A DNA stretch of 64,000 bases, taken from contig CM077599.1 in assembly GCA_039654915.1 (NCBI GenBank), forward strand, positions 10,170,501-10,234,500, written 5' to 3'. The position numbers and the translations under genes are program-made. This document shows, in pieces, positions 57,286 through 64,000 of this stretch (position 1 is its first letter; every line of letters begins with the position of its first letter). Below the pieces are notes generated by a model. It made no database searches, was not told the DNA's origin, and worked only from the letters and a program-made list of their open reading frames with translations. Source of the stretch: Aquilaria yunnanensis. Taxonomy: Eukaryota > Streptophyta > Magnoliopsida > Malvales > Thymelaeaceae.

Positions 57286-58148
57286 TAGGGATGGCAGTAA
57301 GTAGGGTGAAATCTGCAATCCGCGGATACCCAGCCGATGGATTGCGTATATTTTATGAAAATTGCACCTGTCTACCCGTCATGATTTTTTATTTTGCCCT
57401 ATGGGTAAAACAGCCATACCCGCAACCTGCCACAAGTTTCCTTTGTTTGTGAATGGCTTATTTGTAACTTTTCAAAATAATAGGACTAACATGAAATAAA
57501 TATGTAATTTAAGTGATTAAAGTGTGAATTAACAAATAATATAAATCAAACCCCATTAAAGATTAGAGCGGTACTAACACATCTGAAGTCGCTCAAGAAA
57601 ATCTCACCTACACCACGTGTGGATTTTTCTTCCCCTAAATCGGCCGGATCTCCTGTTTCCGTTCCGTCTTCCCATCGGATTCTTTCGCCTTGGATGAGTT
57701 ACCGTGTCAAATCGGCTTCGCGATATCCCTGCAAAGCTTGCTGTCGGCATTCAACTCCGCGTAGTGTCGATTTCACTCCCCGTCGCTGCCCGCCTCTCGC
57801 CTTCATCTTTCTTTGGCTAAGCCTAGTCAACTCTTCATCTTATCTTCTTTTTTTTCTCCCTGTCACTGTTAGTGACTTTTTACCGTTGCAATTTTTCGCC
57901 GCCATTTGGATGAGGAAAGCGAGGTTGGAAGTGCCGCCGGAGCTAGCAAGTGCGTAGTGGAAGCCGGAGTCATGAGATTTAAAAGCAACAGAAGAACTCC
58001 GACGTGCTTTGCGATTTCGTGGGCAATCCGAGGGGTGCCCGTGGTCCGCGGGTAACGGGCATGGGTGTTTTTTTTTTTGTCCGTCAGGTTTGGCGGGCGG
58101 GTGGCGGATGTAGTGGCTCCGCGTCCAATCCGTCCGTTTGCCATCCTA
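57286..58148. mobile_element. hAT-like element present only in copy B
   Basis: Ends TAGGGATGGCA (57286) and TGCCATCCTA (to 58148), with 8-bp flanks CTGTAAAA at 57278-57285 and 58149-58156. Copy A has the empty site (CTGTAAGTGTAAAAC near 17348). Both subterminal parts are rich in CCGCGGATACCC- and GTGGTCCGCGGGTAACGGG-type text. The middle (57600-57960) is GC-richer, with an open frame of about 110 codons I do not recognise. No transposase. Confidence 0.85.
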
Positions 58149-59271
58149 CTGTAAAACATGTGACAGTGGCTAAACTGAAAAATTGATAGCAATAAGTGGC
58201 CTGAACATACATACCAGGCAAACATTTGGGCGTTTTACCACTTGAACGGCTGCATCTTCTTCTCCAACGCGAAATCTAACCAGGAACGTCTTCCACTCGT
58301 CCAGTCGTCCTGATTACTTTTCATTTTTTTTTTCTTTGTAGAAAGTCAATCACATCACAATTGGATTCTTCCAACTTACTTTTTCATTTCTATTGGTTTC
58401 ATTTTCCTTTTTTTAAAATGGGATTTTCTAACTTTATTACTTTGTTCTTCATTTCTGAACTTGATTTCGGAGATAGAGAATGGGAATCCTTTCCATCACT
58501 ACTTCTATTTTACCTCATTCTCCACCGTCTACGATCGCCGTAATCTCCACCGTCGACCGCCGCCGTCATTAACTTCTGTCGGCAACAGTAATTGGATCTG
58601 GTTTCCCCGCCTTACGTTGATCTACAGTGTGCAACAATGCTGCAATTGACCAGTAACAGTAGCCGATTTGTTCATCGACGAGCGGATTCAGCTGGGTCTG
58701 CGCCCGTCAATTGATTAAGCTCGTCCCACATCCATAGACAACTTCCATGAAAATAGGGGTTGGTTAATTCGGTGTGAGGGAGAGAGAGATGGAGGGGGTA
58801 ATTCGGCGAGAGAGAGAGATTGAGCGGGGGAGGTTCACGAGGACTCGGATGACAGCAGTGGTGGCTGGTAAACAAGGGGCAAAGAAGAGGAAAGAACATT
58901 GCTGAGTTACAAGTATATAATACCTTGGTACAAATATAAACCACCACATAAAGTTCAAATTCTGATAACATATTTCACCTTAGCAAGAAACTAACGCCGT
59001 AACACAACTCGTTAGTGAAGGGACAAGACATTAGAATATCCACTCAGTGTATATGCACCCATTGAAGGCATTAAGTCTCAAAAAGTTAACTTGCAAGTTT
59101 TCAAAAAGATGAAACATGTAAAAAATTTGGAGAAAATCAAACAATTATCCTTTTTAGAGTCCTGTTTTCATGTAATAACTTCCCAATAAACCCTAAATTA
59201 TAAACCCACGATCTATGCCTCTCAAAATCTATTCTTGCCCCCCCTCACAGAAAAGAGAAATCAGAGTAGAA

Positions 59272-59637
59272 AACGTGCCATCTATTGGAGCCACTTTTCT
59301 TATCCTCCGCTACTGGGTTTCTTAATCCATTGATTAATTTGTGGTTACTCACCAATTACCTTCTTAAGGCCGGCAACCAAACAAAAATCAATCTCCTTAT
59401 CATCTGCAACCTTTGCAATCTCCTCCCCTAACTCTTCATGCCACCAGGGGTGCTAACGTGCCATCTATTGGAGCCACTTTTCTTATCCTCCGCTACTGGG
59501 TTTCTTAATCCATTGATTAATTTGTGGTTACTCACCAATTACCTTCTTAAGGCCGGCAACCAAACAAAAATCAATCTCCTTATCATCTGCAACCTTTGCA
59601 ATCTCCTCCCCTAACTCTTCATGCCACCAGGGGTGCT
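59272..59637. repeat. 183-bp tandem duplication in copy B
   Basis: 59272-59454 and 59455-59637 appear identical, both running from AACGTGCCATCTATTGGAGC to CACCAGGGGTGCT. Copy A has one unit (from about 18482), so the duplication is recent and copy-B specific. It overlaps the captured P450 fragment. Confidence 0.92.
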
Positions 59638-59762
59638 CTATCTACAGCAGCAGCATCCAGGTCAGGGCTAGCACCGTCATCTCGTGGCTGCCGAAAAAGA
59701 AGGTCTTGCACTCATCCACCAGCTCCTTGGTTGTCAACTTCCTCATCTCCTGATCCCCTTTA
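59570..59762 (-). pseudogene. Captured CYP72-clan P450 fragment, copy B
   Basis: The minus strand encodes LTTKELVDECKTFFFGSHEM, with the family Cys that copy A has lost, followed in another frame by a WQE-containing stretch. Part of the fragment is repeated at 59390-59454 by the 183-bp tandem duplication. Confidence 0.72.
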
Positions 59763-59894
59763 TTCACCCTTTAGCAGCAGCCCCAACAGATCCTTCCCCT
59801 TATCCTTCTAACCACTGCCTCTGCCTCCCCTACCCATGGCTTATTGTTTATTGGGGTTTTGGGTCTAATTATGGTGTGTATCACATGGTTGAAT

Positions 59895-60295
59895 AGTTTA
59901 ATATAACGAACGTATAAAATAATACATTAGATTTCCAAATTAATATATTGGATTTCTAGTTTAATATAAGGAATGTATAGAACGATACTTTGGATTTCCA
60001 GAATAATATATTGGATTTCCAGGGTAATACATTGAATTTCTAGTTTAATACAAGGAATATATATAATGGTAAATTGAATTTCCAGATTAATATAATGAAT
60101 GTAAAATACATTGAATTTTCAAATTAACACATTAGATTTCCAGTTTAATACAAGGAATGTATAGAATGATACTTTGGATTTCCAGAATGATACATTGGAT
60201 TTCCAGGGTAATACATTGAATTTCTAGTTTAATACAAGGAATATATATAATGGTACATTAGATTTCCAGATTAATACATTTAATTTCCAGAATTA
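59895..60295. repeat. Degenerate AATACATTGGATTTCCAG minisatellite, copy B
   Basis: The counterpart of 18905-19305, with small unit differences. For example, an extra ACTTTGGATTTCCAGAATGA unit lies near 60170. Confidence 0.8.
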
Positions 60296-60751
60296 TCATC
60301 AACCTGTGGGTTTTCTTTCAAGTAAAAAACTATGATATATCAACTCTCGGAATGTAGAACTATTTCAAAAATAAATAAATAAAAATTGATATAATGGTCA
60401 AATAAATTATAAGATGGGTGAAGAAGGAGGAAATTGCTAAATTCAAAATTAGTATAGATAATAACTATATTAAATATTTTATTAAAGGTAAATTGATCAC
60501 ACTTACCTCCTAATCATGGCAATTATCCTAACCGGAACTATTTTTTATATTCTCTTAAAATAACTGTATTCTTAACGTTTCTTAACCAGGTGTATGTCCT
60601 CCCGGAGGATATAAAAATTTTTGGTGAAAGAACTAAGTGACACCATTTTTCAACATTAGAGGATCAAATCATGTTGAGTTAAAGTTAAGGGACTAACTCA
60701 TGCGAGTTGACAAAGTTAAAGGACCAATTGTGCATTTTGGCCTTTATTTTA

Positions 60752-61464
60752 GTAATCCTATGTTTGGTAGATTGGCACAACATTATTGTTTAGTGATATA
60801 TTTCAGTCCTATGAATTTTTTTTTGTATAATTTCAATATTTGAATTATGATATTTTGTCTTTTGGATTACAATTCTAAAAATTCTATCTAAATTGTTGGG
60901 TCGTCTTTTAAAAAATATTAACTTTTTATCATTTTTATATTTAGGGATAAACTTAAAAGCTGTATCATGGAAGATGTACATACGAGACGGAGACAAGGAG
61001 ACGAGTTAATGGGAGGCAAAAAAAAAAAACAAAGAAAAAAATATATGTTGCATAATATATATTAATTTTTTATTTATATTTGATAATATATTACTTTTCC
61101 ATGTTTTACATCTTCTAAGTGTGACATTTTCATTATGTAAAACACATAAATTCTTATTATTTTAATTATACTATTTAGTAAGTTTAACCTATGATAAATA
61201 TAATTATGTAAAGCCCATAAATGTTGTCACCATAAAAGGCATTTTTCTTGCATACTTTTTCATTTACTAATTAATATCAAAATTTTGTAATTTTGGTACA
61301 AAAAAATCCATCCTAATACTTTTGGGAACAAAATTTTTAATATTCATTTGTCTTCCTTGCGATCATTCACACATATTCATATTAAAATATATTTTTATAG
61401 TATATTTGCTAACATATATTTGCACATTAACTCCACAGAAAAAATGGAAGCTATTCAAAATTCT

Positions 61465-61499
<35 letters not shown>

Positions 61500-64000
61500 T
61501 AGTAAGAAAATATTAATTTTTGCAATAATATCATAACCTTTAATATTTATTCTAAAACCTCTTATAACAAAAATAATTTATTGATGAGAAAAAATTTTAA
61601 TTATCTAAAATAAAAAGATCACATCAATTAGCACATATTTTTATAAAAAGGAAACAATTAATTTTTTAAATAATTGTAAATTGAATCACTTTCTAAAATA
61701 AATGTGAATGTCAAGATTAATTGTTTCCAAAATAAAATAAATTTGACATTTATTAACTTTTAATTCATTTTAGAAAATTATAGAAGATACTTCAATGCTT
61801 ACCAAAAATAGTTTTATTATTCTCAATAGTAAAAGACATTAGTTTTTATTCAATTACAAAGGCTTGGATTTAATCTAAAATTCTTGTATAATTTTTAAAT
61901 ATGTGTTTTTTTTGTTGAATCAACGCATCAAACTAATGCCGGCATTTTTTTTGTTTTAAATTGGTTTGGTCAACTATGCATCATACAAAAAAATAAACTA
62001 CATTATGATGTGTGTTAATATTATTACCTTTATTACATCTTAGGGTTTTCTCATTCCTATTATAATTTTTTCAATATATATGAGTACATATTGAAAAAAA
62101 ATCTAAACTAGTAGACAATAGTGGACATGTTCTTTGTTCCATTTTTTTTATTTCTAGTCAATATTTTGATATATTTTTATAGTGTGATTTTCTGCTATTG
62201 ATTTTTTTTCTTATCATTTATTTTTTTAATTGTTATTTTTTTCTTTATTTTAAATTTATAAATATATTTTACATTAGATGGTTTTATTATTATTTTCATC
62301 ACTCAATCATGTTTATTTACCAAAAATACATGACACTTGATTGGAGCTTTTCTATATTAGCTTCAAATTAGAACTTTTTTTCATTACCTTTATTATTTTT
62401 TCTTTTAAAGTTTTTTTAAATTACTGATTAAAAAATAAGCTAGCACTATATTACGGGTTAATTAATATAGGCTAAAACTATATTAGGAAGATGGTTGACC
62501 ATTAAATATAATAAAAAACATTAAGTTCAGGTTAAATTTTTTAGGTTAAGTCATTTTTTTTGTGAATAGGTCAATTTTTTTAGTTTTATTTGTTAATTAT
62601 AATGATCTTTATTAGATTAATTTTACTATAAATACTATTAATTCAGGTATTTATATCTTAACCATAGAGCTGAAAATCAACTTCCCCTTTATTTTTTCAT
62701 GTGCCTATTAATTGTTATTATTATCAATTTTTTGAAATATAAATTATCTAATAATTGGGATTCACCTAATATATGATTGTTATTACGCTGTAATTTTTAT
62801 GAAAAGTTTCAGTGGAGCTCAAGCTTGACTCGACTCAACTAGAACCCTAGCTTATGTAACAGTTAATTAGTTTTTTAAACAATCATCTTGAGAAGTAATG
62901 AATATTTTTTTTTACAAAAAAATAACAACATTTTCATTAGAGTATAAATTTTTTGATGTAAAGTATATATTTATTTTGGTATAATGTTTTTTTAAAGTGT
63001 TTATTGGGGAGATGGGTTAGGGCACTGATCATGAGTCATAAGTCTTCTTTGGTAGATAAAAATGTAAAAAGGAAGGTTCAAAAAGGATATTTTTAATTTC
63101 AAACCCTCTTAACATGTAAGTAAGTTTATGCCTAGTTATTATGGGTAGGCAGATAACACATGCTTACCCATTTGGTGCGTGTGTGTGTAAACTTCATTTT
63201 TTTTATATATTTTATGTATAGTTTTTGTTAAAAAAATATGTTTGTCTACAAATAATTAATGAATAAAAACTTATAAAATAAGGTAACATAGGAAAATTTA
63301 CACTAAATTATAATTTTATATTGAGAAAAAAGAAAATTTTAAAAAATAAATATACTAATTTATGAGATGTATGATGCAATAGAATTAGTTAAACTCATAA
63401 CCTCCCTAAAGCTTTATGGTATGGTTGAGTTAGAGTAGCCTGGTTCGAGAAGGATATGGGCAATAAATTAATTTTATCATCCCCATTAGTAGGGGCCAAA
63501 CTTTGCCAATTATGATTAATATTATATTTGATTTACCTTATGTCAAAACCTATTATTTGAACGTCTTGATGTAATTATATTCTTTTTTTTTTAATAAGTT
63601 GTTGTAAAGTATAACGTATAATTTGCAGGTTTCTCAAAGCTTGAAAGTTGTACAATACAAAATTGAAAATTCAGGGGAGTAGCAGTCGGGTCCGTGTCCA
63701 TTAGCAGTAGCTGCACTAGAGGGCTAAGACTATGTTTCTAAAACTAATACTTAAAATACTCATACTCATCTTTTTATTTTTCTTATTTTTCTCATACATA
63801 TTTTAGTAGCTTGATACTCCACAATAAATCTATTTTCATGCATTTGAGGTAAAATTAGTTAAACTTATAATAGGCTTTGTAGGCAATGTCGGGTTTGGGT
63901 CGCTGGGTTTGGGTAAGGTTTAGGTAGTAGAGTTATTTTGGTCATCTCTATTGGTAGGGGCAAGTTAGGCTAATTATATTCAGTCTTATATCTGATTTAG
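60752..64000. other. AT-rich right part of duplication copy B
   Basis: Counterpart of 19759-23254. No coding region. It includes an (AC) microsatellite at 61467-61497 (31 nt against 20 nt in copy A) and the first unit and start of the second unit of the 430-bp tandem duplication. Confidence 0.6.

Larger units (their letters stand above)
55891..60742. mobile_element. Non-autonomous MULE element, copy B
   Basis: The same element as 16040-19749, with TTTATTTTA on both sides (55882-55890 and 60743-60751). It is longer (4852 bp) because of the later hAT-like insertion and the 183-bp duplication. It begins GGCCAAAATGTATTGTTAGT here. Confidence 0.85.
55237..64000 (+). repeat. Segmental duplication, copy B (continues past the window)
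   Basis: Collinear and in direct orientation with 15381-23254. Main differences: an 863-bp hAT-like insertion (57286-58148), a 183-bp tandem duplication (59272-59637), a missing 270-bp stretch near 60760, and a longer CA repeat (61467-61497). Confidence 0.93.

Noticed and set aside
57619..57957. Gene of 112 codons inside the copy-B hAT-like element
   Set aside because: No motif recognised and no counterpart elsewhere in the window; kept only as a GC-richer, possibly captured core.

Overview
This is nuclear DNA from a flowering plant, most likely a eudicot. The evidence is AT-rich intergenic sequence, spliced genes with GT/AG introns, coiled-coil NB-ARC-LRR (NLR) resistance-gene homologues, a plant GT47 glycosyltransferase, and a full set of plant transposons (CACTA, MULE, hAT, Ty1-copia, SINE, foldback MITEs). 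I cannot name the species. No organellar or bacterial gene organisation is visible.

Layout. 1-5224 is the right-hand part of a decayed CACTA (En/Spm) element with TNP2, DUF4218, DUF4216 and Transposase_24 remnants; its left end lies outside the window. 5225-7515 is AT-rich and gene-poor. 7516-8919 (minus) is the only apparently intact ordinary gene, a GT47 exostosin-family glycosyltransferase of the MUR3/XLT2 type. 9585-14527 is a second CACTA-type element. It has no transposase but carries three spliceable exons of a NASP/Sim3-like histone chaperone gene (a Pack-CACTA). 15381-23254 is copy A of a long direct duplication whose copy B is 55237-64000 (window end). Each copy holds a non-autonomous MULE with a 9-bp target duplication. 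A hAT-like element carrying a P450 fragment is nested in the MULE's left terminal repeat, and a second, unrelated P450 fragment lies in the MULE body.

24783-53314 is an NLR cluster. It contains an N-terminal NLR relic (24783-25350), an M1 aminopeptidase relic (25801-26405), a minus-strand CC-NB-ARC-LRR gene split by one in-frame TAA (27480-30404), a hAT transposase relic and MITE (32700-35125), and a plus-strand NLR-like gene (37564-53314). The plus-strand gene has two duplicated coiled-coil exons joined in matching splice phase to a large exon. Its NB-ARC has lost the Walker A motif, and its last coding exon is interrupted by a complete Ty1-copia element (44856-53150, target duplication AGTTG, near-identical LTRs). 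A further NLR N-terminal relic follows at 54140-54590.

The genes do not form a pathway. The window records a resistance-gene cluster being duplicated, captured and broken by transposons. The strongest observations are the very young copia insertion that cuts 52 C-terminal codons from an otherwise open NLR, the captured NASP exons with intact frame and splice sites, and the three-level nested gene capture shared by the two duplication copies. Identities were judged by eye; no alignment or database search was run.
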